A stretch of 32,495 nucleotides of DNA from Alphaproteobacteria bacterium (GCA_030041385.1 JASHNY010000163.1:1-32495); one strand, 5' to 3'; positions 14,399 through 23,879 are shown, counted from the stretch's first letter. The notes: generated from the sequence alone by a model not told the origin. Numbers and translations are program-made.

Positions 14399-16009
14399 AT
14401 GGATGCGGATTATGTCGTGGTCGGAGCCGGTTCGGCGGGGTGTGTCGTCGCCAGCCGGCTCAGCGAAGACGGCGCCCGGGTCGTGCTGCTCGAAGCCGGG
14501 CCGCCCGACCGCGATCCGATGATCCACATCCCGGCCGGCGTATTGCGCGTTCTCAACAACGCGCGGATCAACTGGAACTACATGAGCGAAGGCGAGCCGG
14601 GCACCGCCGGCCGCTCATTGCAATGGCCGCGCGGCAAGACCCTGGGCGGCACCAGCTCGATCAACGGCATGCTCTATGTGCGCGGCAACCCGGCCGATTA
14701 CGACGGCTGGGCGCAGATGGGCTGCCGCGGCTGGACCTATGACGAGGTGCTGCCCTTTTTCCGCAAGTCGGAAACCTATCGCGGCGGCGGCGACCCGGAA
14801 TACCGCAACCGGGGCGGGCCGCTGATCGTCGAGGACTACCGCACGATCCTGCCGCTGACCCACCGCTTCGTCGAGGCGGCGCAGCAGGCCGGGTTTGCGC
14901 TGACCCCCGACTACAACGGCCGGACCCAGGAGGGGGTGGCCTATTCGCAGATGACGCGGCGCGGGCGCTGGCGCGGCTCGACCGCGCAGACCTTTCTGCG
15001 CCAGGCCCGCCACCGCAGCAATCTGCGCATCGAGACCGATGCGATCGCCACCCGGCTGCTGTTTGACGGCAGGCGCTGCACCGGGGTCGCCTATCGCCAG
15101 CGCGGGGCCGAGCGCCGGGAAATGGCGGCGCGCGAAGTGATCCTCTGCGGGGGCGCCGTCAACTCGCCGCACCTGCTGCAGATTTCCGGCATCGGCCCGG
15201 CGGCGCACCTGCAGGCGATCGGGGTCACCGTGGTGCACGACCTGCCCGGGGTCGGCGCCAATCTAAACGACCACTATGTCGTGCGGGTCAGCCACCGGGT
15301 GCGCGACGCGGTGACGATCAACGAATTGTCGCGCGGCGCGCGCCTCGCCCGGGAGGCGGTGCGCTTTGCCGCGATGGGCAACGGGGCGCTGACCTTCGGC
15401 GTCACCTCGGCGATGGTGTTCTGCCGCAGCCGCGATGGGCTTTCGAGCCCCGATTTGCAGCTCCTTTTCACCCCGGCCAGCTATGCCCAGGGCGTCTTTC
15501 GCCAATTGGAGCGCGAGCCGGGCATGACCGTTGCGGTCTGCCCGGTGCGGCCGGAGAGCCGCGGCACGATCATGGCGCAATCGCCGGACCCGCTGGCCTA
15601 CCCGGCGATCCGGCCCAACTATCTGTCGGCCCCCAACGATCTGCGGGTGCTGACCGCCGGCATCCACCATACCCGCCGGATCTTTTCGCAGGCCGCGATC
15701 GCCGCCTACAGCGTCGCCGAGACGGTGCCCGGCCCGGCGGTCGATACCGACGAGGAGTTCGGCGAGTTCGCCCGCCAGTTCGGCACCAACGTGTTCCACC
15801 CGGTCGGCACCTGCAAGATGGGCACCGACCCGATGGCGGTGGTCGACCCGCGGCTCAGGGTCCACGGCATCGACGGTTTGCGCGTCATCGACGCCTCGGT
15901 GATGCCGTGCGTCACCACCGGCAACACCAACGCGCCGACGATCATGATCGGCGAGAAGGGCGCGGCGATGATCCGCGAAGACGCCGAGAATGCGGCGCGG
16001 GCCGCCTGA
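14399..16009 (+). CDS. GMC-family FAD oxidoreductase (choline dehydrogenase-like)
   Basis: A 536-residue flavoenzyme. Residues 5-20 hold the Rossmann FAD motif VVVGAGSAGCVVASRL. GKTLGGTSSINGMLYVRG is the GMC signature 1, LCGGAVNSPHLLQISGIG is signature 2, and the C-terminal catalytic pair is H467 in FHPVGTCKMG and N511 in TGNTNAPT. GMC enzymes oxidise alcohols with FAD. Members of this length are often annotated choline or alcohol dehydrogenase, but the substrate cannot be assigned. The start is ATG 14399, with GGAAAGGG a few bases upstream. The ATG at 14375 belongs to the repeat. No betaine genes are nearby. An LprI-like gene follows closely. Confidence 0.92.
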   Translation: MDADYVVVGAGSAGCVVASRLSEDGARVVLLEAGPPDRDPMIHIPAGVLRVLNNARINWNYMSEGEPGTAGRSLQWPRGKTLGGTSSINGMLYVRGNPADYDGWAQMGCRGWTYDEVLPFFRKSETYRGGGDPEYRNRGGPLIVEDYRTILPLTHRFVEAAQQAGFALTPDYNGRTQEGVAYSQMTRRGRWRGSTAQTFLRQARHRSNLRIETDAIATRLLFDGRRCTGVAYRQRGAERREMAAREVILCGGAVNSPHLLQISGIGPAAHLQAIGVTVVHDLPGVGANLNDHYVVRVSHRVRDAVTINELSRGARLAREAVRFAAMGNGALTFGVTSAMVFCRSRDGLSSPDLQLLFTPASYAQGVFRQLEREPGMTVAVCPVRPESRGTIMAQSPDPLAYPAIRPNYLSAPNDLRVLTAGIHHTRRIFSQAAIAAYSVAETVPGPAVDTDEEFGEFARQFGTNVFHPVGTCKMGTDPMAVVDPRLRVHGIDGLRVIDASVMPCVTTGNTNAPTIMIGEKGAAMIREDAENAARAA

Positions 16010-16052
16010 ACGCGCGGGGCAGGCGATGCGGGGGCAGGCGAGGCGGGGGATC

Positions 16053-16457
16053 ATGCGCGCGGCCGCGGTCGCGGCCGTGGCGGGGCTGACCGTCTTGGCC
16101 TTGTCGCGGCCGGCCGCGGCACAACCGAACTGCCCGCAGCAGGACAACCAGTTGCAGCTAAACGAATGTTACGACAAATACTATCGCGCCCTCGATGCCG
16201 AGCTGAACGACGTCTACCGCAAGCTCGCCGCCAGGCTCGCCCATGACGCCGAAACCGGCGCGCTCTTGAAAAAAGCCGAACTGGCCTGGATCGCCTATCG
16301 CGACGACGAGTGCAAATTCGAGATCAACCAGAGCAAGGGCGGCAGCATCTACCCGATGGAATGGTCGAACTGCCTGGCCGACAAGACGGCCGTGCACATC
16401 AAGGTGCTGAAGCGGCAGCTCGACTGCCCGGAGGGCGATCCGACCTGCGTGCAGTGA
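16053..16457 (+). CDS. Exported LprI-like (DUF1311) protein
   Basis: A 134-residue periplasmic protein with a signal peptide (residues 1-23, ending AAAQ) and a DUF1311/LprI domain. The domain has NCPQQDNQLQLNECYDKYYRAL, then ELNDVYRKLAARL, then LLKKAELAWIAYRDDECKFE, and a Cys-rich end (CPEGDPTC). The family includes the Mycobacterium lysozyme inhibitor LprI, but most members have unknown roles. Six Cys in the mature part suggest disulfides. ATG 16053 follows GGCGGGGGATC. An ATG at 16026 is in frame but would give an over-long n-region. It lies 43 bp after the GMC gene. Confidence 0.83.
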   Translation: MRAAAVAAVAGLTVLALSRPAAAQPNCPQQDNQLQLNECYDKYYRALDAELNDVYRKLAARLAHDAETGALLKKAELAWIAYRDDECKFEINQSKGGSIYPMEWSNCLADKTAVHIKVLKRQLDCPEGDPTCVQ

Positions 16458-16573
16458 CCGGCTGCAGGATTTGCTGATTTTGCCTGTCCTTTTACGCTGC
16501 TCCAGAACGATCGACTACGCTCTTCTCCATTCCTGGATAACGCCCTGGATCAATATTGTTCCGGCTGCCCCGT

Positions 16574-17023
16574 TCACGCCGATGCCGGCACGCCGATCTG
16601 GGCGCGGGCGAGCGCGTCGGCGCGCTCGTTTTCGGGGTGGCCGGCATGGCCGCGCACCCAGTGCCAGGCGACCCGGTGCGACGCTGCGGCGAGGTCGAGG
16701 CGTTGCCACAGATCGATGTTTTTGACCGGTTTTTTGTCGGCGGTGCGCCAGCCGCGCGCCTTCCATGCCGGCAGCCAGCGCGTGATGCCGTCGCGCAGGT
16801 ATTGGCTGTCGGTGTAGAGGTTGACCCGGCAGGGGCGCTTCAGCGCTTCCAGCCCGGCGATCGCCGCCGTCATCTCCATGCGGTTGTTGGTGGTCATCGC
16901 CTCGCCGCCGACCAGCTCGCGCTCGGTGCCGCGATAGCGCAGGATCGCCGCCCAGCCGCCCGGCCCGGGGTTGCCGCGGCAGGCGCCGTCGGTGAAGATG
17001 TCGACCTCGGCCTCAGCCGCCAC
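16574..17023 (-). CDS. rnhA: Ribonuclease HI
   Basis: A 149-residue nuclease that cuts the RNA strand of RNA-DNA hybrids. All catalytic residues are present: D12 ([15 protein letters not shown]), E50 (NNRMEM), D72 (YTDSQYL), H126 ([14 protein letters not shown]) and D136. Their spacing is that of E. coli RNase HI (10, 48, 70, 134). The start is GTG 17023, lying within the last codons of thrB and overlapping it by 11 bp, so the two are cotranscribed and probably coupled. thrB-rnhA is a common alphaproteobacterial order. Downstream, 116 bp before the convergent LprI gene hold nothing recognisable. Confidence 0.95.
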   Translation of the reverse strand: MAAEAEVDIFTDGACRGNPGPGGWAAILRYRGTERELVGGEAMTTNNRMEMTAAIAGLEALKRPCRVNLYTDSQYLRDGITRWLPAWKARGWRTADKKPVKNIDLWQRLDLAAASHRVAWHWVRGHAGHPENERADALARAQIGVPASA

Positions 17024-17987
17024 CGGCGTCGATCCCGTACCATGAGGGGTCGGCGATGCCGCGGTGAAAGCGCAGCTTCTTCACGTATTCGAGCGGGTCT
17101 TTCGGCCGCACCAGCGCTCCCGCCGGCTGGTTGAGCCAGTCGTAGAGCCGGGTCAGCAGAAAGCGCAGCGCGCTGCCGCGGGCGAGGATCGGCAGCGCGG
17201 CAAGCTCGGCCGCGTCCAGCTTGCGCTCGGCGCGGTAATGGCCGACCAGCAGCCGCGCCTTGGTGACGTTGAAGCTGAGGTCGGGCTCGAAGCACCAGGC
17301 GTTGAGGCACACTGCGATGTCGTAGGCGAGAAAATCGGTACAGGCGAAATAGAAGTCGATCAGGCCGGAAAGCTCGTGATCGCGGAAGAACACGTTGTCG
17401 GGAAACAGATCGGCGTGAACGACCCCCTGCGGCAGGTCGCGCGGCCAGCTCGACTCGAACAAGGCAAGTTCCTCGCCAAGCTCGCCGCCAAGCCCGGGCA
17501 GGAACCCGTCGATGCGCCCGGCGCAGGCCTCGTAGAGCGGGCGCCAGCCGGCGACGCCGAGGTCGTTAGGCCGGGTCATCGCGAACGAGGCGCCGGCGCA
17601 GTGCAGCCGCGCCAGCGCGGCGCCGAGCGCGGCGCAGTGAAACGGCTCGATGCGCCGCGGCCACATGCCGTTGAGAAAGGTGACGATCGCCGCCGGTCGG
17701 CCGCACAATTCGCGCAGGGCCTCGCCGTCGCGGGCACGCACCGGTGTCGGGCAGGCGACGCCGTGATGCGCCAGATGGTCCATCAGGGCGATGAAAAACG
17801 GCAGATCGCCGCGCGCGACCCGCTTTTCGTAGAGGGTCAGGATGAAATTGCCCCGCTCGGTGGTGAGCAGGAAGTTGGAATTTTCGACCCCCTCGGCGAT
17901 GCCCTTGCACGACAGCACCTCGCCGATGTCGTAGAGGGCGATGAAGCCGCGCAGATCGTCATCGCCGATTTCGGTGTAGACCGCCAT
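17013..17987 (-). CDS. thrB: Homoserine kinase (aminoglycoside-phosphotransferase-like type)
   Basis: A 324-residue kinase that phosphorylates homoserine in threonine synthesis. It belongs to the APH/ChoK-fold ThrB of Alphaproteobacteria, not the GHMP fold. Features are [37 protein letters not shown], the nucleotide strand [10 protein letters not shown], the catalytic loop HADLFPDN (H191, D193, N198) and the metal-binding [11 protein letters not shown] 17987 is preceded by a G-run. A much longer upstream frame has no start signal and runs into the divergent CDGSH gene. It is followed by rnhA with an 11-bp overlap. Confidence 0.94.
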   Translation of the reverse strand: MAVYTEIGDDDLRGFIALYDIGEVLSCKGIAEGVENSNFLLTTERGNFILTLYEKRVARGDLPFFIALMDHLAHHGVACPTPVRARDGEALRELCGRPAAIVTFLNGMWPRRIEPFHCAALGAALARLHCAGASFAMTRPNDLGVAGWRPLYEACAGRIDGFLPGLGGELGEELALFESSWPRDLPQGVVHADLFPDNVFFRDHELSGLIDFYFACTDFLAYDIAVCLNAWCFEPDLSFNVTKARLLVGHYRAERKLDAAELAALPILARGSALRFLLTRLYDWLNQPAGALVRPKDPLEYVKKLRFHRGIADPSWYGIDAGGG

Positions 17988-18038
17988 ACCCCCCCAACGC
18001 CTGCCGCAACGTCTCCGACCCGGTGTGCTCGACCCGGC

Positions 18039-18075
18039 TTGTGCGGCCGCCGCGCCTCGCCTAAAGTCGCGCCGG
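18039..18075 (+). promoter_or_regulatory. Candidate promoter of the CDGSH gene, with a shared 19-bp element
   Basis: TTGTGC (18039-18044), 17 bp and TAAAGT (18062-18067) form a plausible sigma70 promoter. The -10 lies inside TCGCCTAAAGTCGCGCCGG (18057-18075), nearly identical to 12898-12916. The CDGSH start is at 18144. Confidence 0.45.
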
Positions 18076-18143
18076 CCGAGGGGACGCCCGAAGGGCCGGC
18101 GAGATCCGCCGGACACTAGCAAGGGCGGGGGCAGGGACGAAAG

Positions 18144-18383
18144 ATGGCTGAACCGATCCCGGCGCAGAAGGCGCCGTACAACGTTACCGTTGAGGCGGGC
18201 AAGCGCTATTTCTGGTGCGCCTGCGGCCGCAGCGGCAACCAGCCATTCTGCGACGGCTCGCATGCGGGCACCGGCCTGACGCCGGTGCCGTATGTTGCGC
18301 AGCAGAGCGAGGAAGTGTGGTTCTGCGGTTGCAAGGCCACCGGCAGCAGGCCGTTCTGCGACGGAACCCACGAAACGCTCTGA
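18144..18383 (+). CDS. Double-CDGSH iron-sulfur protein
   Basis: A 79-residue protein made almost entirely of two CDGSH motifs. The first has ligands C25, C27, C36 and H40 (CAC...FCDGSH). The second has C61, C63, C72 and H76 (CGC...FCDGTH). Each C3H set is known to bind a redox-active, labile [2Fe-2S] cluster. The tandem form on one small chain resembles the bacterial mitoNEET type 2/3 proteins, proposed to transfer clusters or electrons. No membrane anchor is present, so it should be cytoplasmic. ATG 18144 has a weak site (GGGACGAAAG). A lipoprotein gene begins five bases after its stop. Confidence 0.93.
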   Translation: MAEPIPAQKAPYNVTVEAGKRYFWCACGRSGNQPFCDGSHAGTGLTPVPYVAQQSEEVWFCGCKATGSRPFCDGTHETL

Positions 18384-18387
18384 ACCC

Positions 18388-18960
18388 GTGACACCCGTAT
18401 TGCGCTTGTGCTCGCCGCGGTTGCCGCGGCGTCTCGCCGCGGCGGCGGCGCTGACCGCGGTTTTCGCGCTGGCCGGTTGCAGCTGGCTGCCATTCGGGAA
18501 AAAGGAGACTCCCGCAGTCGCCTGCCCGGCGGCGGCGGTGCTGCGCCCGCTCGCCAACACCGCCGTGTTCACCAAGCCCGATATGGCGGTGGTGCCGACC
18601 GATGTGATGTTCTACGGCATCCTCAGCGAGATCGACGCTCAGTGCGATGTCAGCGCCGGCACGCTGCACGCCGATCTCAACGTGATCATCGCCGCTCAGC
18701 GCGGCCCTGCGACCCAGGGCAATTCGGTCAACCTGCCGTATTTCATCGCGGTGCTCAGCCCCGACCAGACGATTCTCACCAAGAAATCGTTCAACGTGAC
18801 GGTCGCAATTCCGCAGGACGCAGTGCGCGGCGGCATTACCGACCACATCGAAGAGGCGATTCCCTTGGGCGGCCGCTCGCCCGGCACGCTCGAGATCGTC
18901 GCCGGCTTCCAGCAAACGCCGCAGGTCATCGACTTCTACAAGCATTTCCGCGGCCGCTGA
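18388..18960 (+). CDS. Putative lipoprotein of unknown function
   Basis: I do not recognise a named family. The 190-residue product starts at GTG 18388, five bases after the CDGSH stop. It has a basic n-region (RLPRR), a hydrophobic stretch and the lipobox LAGC with the modified Cys at position 31. The mature part has two further Cys (in AVACPAAAV and DAQCDVSAG). Alternating strands near YGILSEIDAQCDV, LHADLNVIIAAQRGP and KSFNVTVAIP suggest a beta-sandwich. TTG codons at several downstream positions are possible starts, but they would shorten the signal. It is likely cotranscribed with the CDGSH gene. Confidence 0.7.
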   Translation: MTPVLRLCSPRLPRRLAAAAALTAVFALAGCSWLPFGKKETPAVACPAAAVLRPLANTAVFTKPDMAVVPTDVMFYGILSEIDAQCDVSAGTLHADLNVIIAAQRGPATQGNSVNLPYFIAVLSPDQTILTKKSFNVTVAIPQDAVRGGITDHIEEAIPLGGRSPGTLEIVAGFQQTPQVIDFYKHFRGR

Positions 18961-19040
18961 ACCGGGCGCCGGCACGGAACGGCGGGTAGAGCGGGCGAAA
19001 AGCAAAGGCTCAGCCGTGCCGCACGGCGGGAGAAGCCGAT

Positions 19041-19085
19041 GTCCATGGGTTCTGGGCTCATGGCTTCGCTGCGCCCCGGAATGAC
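19041..19085. repeat. Candidate dispersed intergenic repeat
   Basis: The stretch reading CCATGGGTTCTGGGCTCATGG and then GCTTCGCTGCGCCCCGGAATGAC resembles the scattered intergenic elements (with a TCATTCCGGGGC-like end) seen in Bradyrhizobium and relatives. Only one copy is in the window, so the call rests on recall of the motif. Confidence 0.4.
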
Positions 19086-19138
19086 ACCCCCTCAGCGGTC
19101 TCAGCCCGAATTTTCAAAACGGGACACTACTGAACGGC

Positions 19139-19167
19139 TTGGCCGTTTCCCGGGGCGGTGCTAAACA
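19139..19167 (+). promoter_or_regulatory. Weak candidate promoter of the gcv operon
   Basis: TTGGCC (19139-19144), 17 bp and TAAACA (19162-19167) stand at the right distance from the riboswitch, which begins near 19191. Each hexamer matches consensus at only three positions. The -35 overlaps a small hairpin, AACGGC-TTG-GCCGTT (19133-19147). Confidence 0.3.
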
Positions 19168-19190
19168 GGGCGTGCCGTATCCCCGTCCGC

Positions 19191-19390
19191 AGGAGAGATC
19201 GCGCCAAGGCGCGGCGCCGAAGGAGCAACCGCCCCGGAAACTCTCAGGCGAAAGGACTGCAGGCGGAAGGGCGCTCTGGAAAGCGGCGGGCGGATCGGTG
19301 ATCCGCGCGCTCACCGAAGGAGTAAGCCGCACCCGAATCGGCCGGTTCGGCCGGGGGCGGTGAATCTCTCAGGGTCACCGACAGAGGGGG
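19191..19390 (+). ncRNA. Tandem glycine riboswitch (gcvT type)
   Basis: Two glycine aptamers lie in tandem. Aptamer I (about 19191-19262) starts AGGAGAGATC and has CGCCGAAGGAGCAACC and AACTCTCAGGCGAAAGGAC. Aptamer II (about 19274-19390) has CTCTGGAAAGCGG, a long variable arm, CACCGAAGGAGTAAGCC, GGTGAATCTCTCAGGGTCACC and the closing CAGAGGGG. These are the hallmark conserved strings of the class. It sits directly before gcvT, so glycine binding should turn on glycine-cleavage genes. No U-tract terminator is seen between it and gcvT. A possible Shine-Dalgarno-sequestering stem lies at 19391-19430. Confidence 0.95.
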
Positions 19391-19430
19391 CATCTCCTGG
19401 ACGCATCGCGCGTCCGCGTGATTGGAGGTG
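19391..19430 (+). promoter_or_regulatory. Putative riboswitch expression platform sequestering the gcvT ribosome site
   Basis: CATCTCC (19391-19397) can pair with the gcvT Shine-Dalgarno GGAGGTG (19424-19430) over seven bp, including one G-U. Between them sits a perfect hairpin, GGACGC-ATCGC-GCGTCC (19399-19415). CATCTCC immediately follows the last stem of aptamer II, and part of it can alternatively pair with GAGG of that stem. This suggests control of translation initiation. It is an inference from base pairing only. Confidence 0.5.
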
Positions 19431-19435
19431 CGCCC

Positions 19436-20554
19436 GTGACCCTTGCCGACGGCGCGGCGCCGCTGAGCCGAACTCCGCTCCACGCGCTGCACCTCGCGCG
19501 CGGTGCGCGCATGGTGGCCTTCGCCGGCTACGAGATGCCGGTGCAGTACCCGCCCGGCATCATCGCCGAGCACCTCCACACCCGCACCCAGGCCGGTTTG
19601 TTCGACGTCTCGCACATGGGGCAGTTGCGCCTCATTGGCCAGGACGCCGCGGCGATGCTCGAGCGGCTGGTGCCCGGCGATGTCCGCGGGTTGGCGCCGG
19701 GGCGCATGCGCTACACCCTGCTGCTCAACGACAAAGGCGGCATCATCGACGATCTGATGGTGACGCGGGTCGAAGACGGGCTTTTTCTCGTCGTCAACGC
19801 GGCGTGCAAGGATACCGACACCGCCCATCTGCGCACCGAGCTGGAGCCCTTCGTCACGGTTGACGCGTGCGACGGCCAGGCGCTGCTGGCCCTGCAAGGG
19901 CCGGCGGCGGCCGCGGTGCTGGCGCGGTTCTGCCCCGGCATCGACCGCATTCCGTTCATGAGCGCGGCGACGGGGTCGTTTGACGGCCGGCCGTGCCAGG
20001 TGACGCGCTCGGGCTATACCGGCGAGGACGGGTTCGAGATTTCGCTGGCCGCGGCGGACGCCACCGCCATTGCCGAGCGCCTCTTGGCCGAGCCGGAGGT
20101 GGCGCCGATCGGCCTCGGCGCGCGCGACACGCTGCGGCTCGAAGCCGGGCTCTGCCTTTACGGCCACGACATCGACACGACCACCAATCCGGTCGAGGCC
20201 GGCCTTGCCTGGGCAATCGGCGCCCGGCGCCGCGCGAACGGCGGATTTCCCGGCGCCGCCACGATCGTGGCCGAGCTGGGTGCGGGACCGCGGCGGCGGC
20301 GCGTCGGCATCCAGCCCGAGGGCCGCGCCCCGGCACGCGAAGGTACGGTCATCACCGATCCGGCCGGCGCCCCGATCGGCCGGGTGACGAGCGGCGGGTT
20401 CGGCCCCTCGGTCGGCGGCCCGATTGCGATGGGCTATGTCGGCAGCCAATTCGCCGCGCCCGGCACCGCGTGCGCGCTGGTCGTGCGGGACCAGCCGCGG
20501 CCGGCGCGGGTGGTGCCGTTGCCATTCGTCCCGCACCGGTATTACCGCGGCTGA
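19436..20554 (+). CDS. gcvT: Glycine cleavage system T protein (aminomethyltransferase)
   Basis: A 372-residue folate enzyme that takes the aminomethyl group from lipoyl-GcvH, releases ammonia and forms methylene-THF. Motifs are [83 protein letters not shown] and [17 protein letters not shown]. The start is GTG 19436, because GGAGGTG at 19424-19430 stands five bases upstream. The in-frame GTG 19418 has no such site and lies in the leader. First gene of gcvT-H-PA-PB and under the glycine riboswitch. Confidence 0.96.
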   Translation: MTLADGAAPLSRTPLHALHLARGARMVAFAGYEMPVQYPPGIIAEHLHTRTQAGLFDVSHMGQLRLIGQDAAAMLERLVPGDVRGLAPGRMRYTLLLNDKGGIIDDLMVTRVEDGLFLVVNAACKDTDTAHLRTELEPFVTVDACDGQALLALQGPAAAAVLARFCPGIDRIPFMSAATGSFDGRPCQVTRSGYTGEDGFEISLAAADATAIAERLLAEPEVAPIGLGARDTLRLEAGLCLYGHDIDTTTNPVEAGLAWAIGARRRANGGFPGAATIVAELGAGPRRRRVGIQPEGRAPAREGTVITDPAGAPIGRVTSGGFGPSVGGPIAMGYVGSQFAAPGTACALVVRDQPRPARVVPLPFVPHRYYRG

Positions 20555-20566
20555 GGAGCATGTTCG

Positions 20567-20944
20567 ATGAGCTTGCTGCGCTTCACCAAAGACCACGAAT
20601 GGATCCGGCAGGAAGGCGATACCGCCGTGATCGGCATCACCGACTATGCCCAGGAGCAGCTCGGCGACGTCGTCTATGTCGAACTGCCCGAGCTTGGCCG
20701 CCAGGTGGAGCGGGGCGGCGAGGCGGCAGTCGTCGAATCGGCCAAGGCGGCGAGCGAGGTCTATGCCCCGGTCGCGGGCGAGGTGGTCGCGGTCAACGAT
20801 GCGATCGCCGCCGATCCCGCCACCGTCAATACCGACCCGATGGGCAACGGCTGGTTCATCAAATTGCGCCTCGCCGAGCCGGCCCAGCTCGACGGGCTGA
20901 TGGACGAGGCGGCCTACCGGAAGTTCATCGCGGAGCTGAAGTGA
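20567..20944 (+). CDS. gcvH: Glycine cleavage system H protein
   Basis: A 125-residue lipoyl carrier protein that shuttles the aminomethyl intermediate between the P, T and L proteins. It has the family start [29 protein letters not shown], and the lipoylation site K60 in [14 protein letters not shown], then EVVAVNDAI and GWFIKLR. Length is normal. ATG 20567 follows gcvT by 12 bp, with GAGGAG at 20552-20557. Its TGA overlaps the gcvPA ATG (TGATG), so translation is coupled. Confidence 0.97.
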   Translation: MSLLRFTKDHEWIRQEGDTAVIGITDYAQEQLGDVVYVELPELGRQVERGGEAAVVESAKAASEVYAPVAGEVVAVNDAIAADPATVNTDPMGNGWFIKLRLAEPAQLDGLMDEAAYRKFIAELK

Positions 20945-22290
20945 TGCGCTACCTGCCGCTGACCGCCCGCGACCGCGGCGACATGCTGGCCGCGATCGGC
21001 GTGCCGTCGATCGATGCGCTGTTCGCCGACGTGCCGGCGGCGGCGCGGCGCGACGGCCTCGTCGACCTGCCGCGGGCGATGGGAGAACTCGAGGTCGAGC
21101 GCCGCATCGCCGCGATGGCGGCGAAGAACACGGCGGCCGGCTCGGTGCCGTTTTTCCTCGGCGGCGGCGCCTATCGCCATCACGTGCCGGCTGCGGTCGA
21201 TCACCTGATCCAGCGCGGCGAGTTCCTGACCTCGTACACGCCCTACCAGCCGGAAGTGGCGCAGGGCACGTTGCAGGCGCTGTTCGAGTTCCAGACCCAG
21301 GTGGCGTTGCTGACCGGGATGGAGGTGGCCAACGCCTCGCTCTATGACGGCGCCACCGCCTGCGCCGAGGCGGTGGCGATGGCGCGGCGGGTGACGCGCC
21401 GCGACCGCGCGATCCTCTCCGGCGGCCTGCATCCGCATTACCGCGAGGTGTGCCAGACCTACGGCGGCTTTGCCGGTACCGGGCCGGTGCTGATGCCGCC
21501 GGTCCCCGGCGGCGGCGAAGACCTCGCCAGGCTGATCGACCGCGACACCGCCTGCGTCGTCGTGCAGAACCCCGATTTCTTCGGCGGTTTGCACGATTAC
21601 TCCGCGCTCGCCGATTCCTGCCACGCCGCCGGCGCCCTTTTGGTCGTGATCGTCGCCGAGGTCGTGTCGCTCGGCCTCGTCAAGCCGCCCGGCGAGATGG
21701 GGGCCGACATCGTCGCCGCCGAGGGGCAATCCTTCGGCAATGCGCTCAATTTCGGCGGCCCGCATCTCGGGCTGTTCGCCACCCGCGACCGCTATGTGCG
21801 GCAGATGCCGGGGCGGCTCGCCGGCCAGACCGCCGACGCCGACGGGCGGCGCGGCTGGGTGTTGACGCTGTCGACGCGCGAGCAGCACATCCGCCGCGAA
21901 AAGGCGACCAGCAACATCTGCACCAATTCCGGGCTGTGCGCGCTCGCCTTCACGATCCATCTCGCCCTGCTCGGCGAAGCGGGGCTCACGCGTCTCGCGC
22001 GCCTCAACCACGAGGCTGCGATCAAGACCGCGGATCGGCTCGCCGCGGTGCCGGGGGTGACAGTGCTCACCGGCAGTTTCTTCAACGAGTTCACGGTCCA
22101 GTTGCCGCGTGCGGCCGGGCCGGTCGTCGATAAGCTCGCCGCGCGCGGCGTCCTTGCCGGCATCCCGCTGAGCCGGCTCTATCCCGGCGAGGCCGGTCTT
22201 GCCGATCTGCTCTTGGTGGCGGCGACCGAAACCGTGACCGACGACGACATCGACCGGCTTGCCGCGGGGCTGACGGAGGGATTGCGATGA
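20944..22290 (+). CDS. gcvPA: Glycine decarboxylase P protein, subunit 1
   Basis: The 448-residue N-terminal half of the split glycine decarboxylase. It has the family start MRYLPLT and the fold-type I sequence [73 protein letters not shown], trimmed here to key words: [26 protein letters not shown] and [18 protein letters not shown]. It lacks the PLP lysine, which resides in subunit 2. Together the two make the PLP enzyme that decarboxylates glycine onto lipoyl-GcvH. ATG 20944 overlaps the gcvH stop, and its own stop overlaps gcvPB (ATGA). Confidence 0.96.
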   Translation: MRYLPLTARDRGDMLAAIGVPSIDALFADVPAAARRDGLVDLPRAMGELEVERRIAAMAAKNTAAGSVPFFLGGGAYRHHVPAAVDHLIQRGEFLTSYTPYQPEVAQGTLQALFEFQTQVALLTGMEVANASLYDGATACAEAVAMARRVTRRDRAILSGGLHPHYREVCQTYGGFAGTGPVLMPPVPGGGEDLARLIDRDTACVVVQNPDFFGGLHDYSALADSCHAAGALLVVIVAEVVSLGLVKPPGEMGADIVAAEGQSFGNALNFGGPHLGLFATRDRYVRQMPGRLAGQTADADGRRGWVLTLSTREQHIRREKATSNICTNSGLCALAFTIHLALLGEAGLTRLARLNHEAAIKTADRLAAVPGVTVLTGSFFNEFTVQLPRAAGPVVDKLAARGVLAGIPLSRLYPGEAGLADLLLVAATETVTDDDIDRLAAGLTEGLR

Positions 22291-23846
22291 CCGGCTGGAG
22301 CCAGGCCCTCGGCGCGCATCCTGGCGCGGCGGCGGGCGCCGCCGAGACCGTCAGCGGCAATCGCGGCCTGCAGATCGAGGAGAAATTGCTGTTCGAGCAG
22401 GATTCGCCCGGCCATTGCGGCGTCGATCTGCCCGAACCGGCAGGTCTCGCCCCGCGGCTCGGCGGGACCGAACGCAAAGGCCCGATCGGCCTCCCCGGGC
22501 TCAGCGAGCCGCAGATCGTGCGTCATTTCACCCGCCTGTCGCAGAAGAACTACGCGATCGACAGTGGCATCTATCCGCTCGGCTCGTGCACGATGAAGCA
22601 CAATCCCCGGCTCAACGAGAAACTGGCGCGGCTGCCCGGCTTTGCCGATCTGCACCCGCTGCAGCCGCCGGCGACGGTCGCGGGCGCGCTCGAACTGGTC
22701 GACACCTTGGCGCACTGGCTGAAGACGTTGACCGGCATGCCGGCGATGGCGCTGTCGCCGGCAGCCGGGGCGCACGGCGAATTGTGCGGCATGATGACGA
22801 TCCGCGCCGCGCTGACCGCGCGCGGCGACCCGCGCCGCCGCATCCTGGTGCCGGAATCGGCGCACGGCACCAACCCGGCGACCGCGGCGACCTGCGGCTA
22901 TGCGATCGACAACATCCCCAACAATGCACGCGGCCGGGTCGATCTCGCCGCGCTCAAGGCCGAGCTCGGCGGCGATGTTGCCGCGCTGATGCTGACCAAC
23001 CCGAACACCTGCGGGCTGTTCGAGGACGAGATCCTCGACATCGCCGCGGCGGTGCACAGCGCCGGTGCGTTCTTCTATTGCGACGGCGCCAATTTCAACG
23101 CGATCGTCGGCCGGGTGCGGCCGGGCGATCTCGGCATCGATGCGCTGCATCTCAATCTGCACAAGACGTTTTCGACCCCTCACGGCGGCGGCGGCCCGGG
23201 CAGCGGCCCGGTCGCCCTGGCGGCCGAACTGGCGCCGTTTGCGCCGCTGCCCTGGCTGGTTCACGACCACGGCGGATTGCGGCTTGTCGAGCACCGCGAT
23301 GGCGAGGCGGCGCAGTCGATCGGCCGGCTCAAAGGGTTCCACGGCCAGATCGGCATGTTCGTGCGGGCGCTCGCCTACATGATGAGCCACGGCGCCGACG
23401 GGCTCAAACAGGCCGCCGAGGACGCGGTGCTCAACGCCAACTATCTGCGGGTGCGGCTGGAGGGGGCGCTGAGCCTTTCCTATCCGGGCCCGTGCATGCA
23501 CGAGGTACTGTTCGACGATCGCTTCCTGAAGGACACGGGGGCAACCACGCTCGATTTCGCCAAGGCGCTGATCGACGAGGGCTTTCACCCGATGACGATG
23601 TATTTCCCGCTGATCGTGCACGGCGCATTGCTGATCGAGCCGACCGAAAGCGAGAGCAAGGCCTCGCTCGACCAGTTTGCCGATACGGTGCTGGCGCTGG
23701 CGGCACGCGCCCGCGGCGGCGATGCGACATCGTTTCACGCCGCGCCGCGGCTCGCTCCGCGCCGCCGCCTCGACGAGACGACGGCGGCGCGCAAGCCGGT
23801 GCTGCGCTGGCGCCCGGAGCCGGCGCAGCGCGAGGCCGCGGAATAG
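22287..23846 (+). CDS. gcvPB: Glycine decarboxylase P protein, subunit 2 (PLP-bearing)
   Basis: The 519-residue catalytic half of glycine decarboxylase. The PLP lysine is K293 in [17 protein letters not shown]. Other features are [36 protein letters not shown]-like [27 protein letters not shown] and [23 protein letters not shown]-type text near the end. The last 30 residues are Arg/Ala-rich and extend a little past the usual end. It overlaps gcvPA by four bases. Two-gene P proteins occur in part of the Alphaproteobacteria, while many relatives use a single-chain GcvP. No clear terminator follows. gcvL (dihydrolipoyl dehydrogenase) is not in the window. Confidence 0.96.
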   Translation: MTGWSQALGAHPGAAAGAAETVSGNRGLQIEEKLLFEQDSPGHCGVDLPEPAGLAPRLGGTERKGPIGLPGLSEPQIVRHFTRLSQKNYAIDSGIYPLGSCTMKHNPRLNEKLARLPGFADLHPLQPPATVAGALELVDTLAHWLKTLTGMPAMALSPAAGAHGELCGMMTIRAALTARGDPRRRILVPESAHGTNPATAATCGYAIDNIPNNARGRVDLAALKAELGGDVAALMLTNPNTCGLFEDEILDIAAAVHSAGAFFYCDGANFNAIVGRVRPGDLGIDALHLNLHKTFSTPHGGGGPGSGPVALAAELAPFAPLPWLVHDHGGLRLVEHRDGEAAQSIGRLKGFHGQIGMFVRALAYMMSHGADGLKQAAEDAVLNANYLRVRLEGALSLSYPGPCMHEVLFDDRFLKDTGATTLDFAKALIDEGFHPMTMYFPLIVHGALLIEPTESESKASLDQFADTVLALAARARGGDATSFHAAPRLAPRRRLDETTAARKPVLRWRPEPAQREAAE

Positions 23847-23879
23847 ATTGCACACTTATACTTCGCTAATTGTTTCCTA

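Noticed and set aside
17988-18575. N-terminal extension of homoserine kinase in the same open frame
   Set aside because: It has no start signal, is Arg/Ala-rich, and runs antisense through the CDGSH gene and its promoter. The ThrB family begins at the chosen Met.
19418-19435. GTG 19418 as start of gcvT
   Set aside because: It has no ribosome site upstream and lies in the riboswitch leader. GTG 19436 has GGAGGTG at the right distance.
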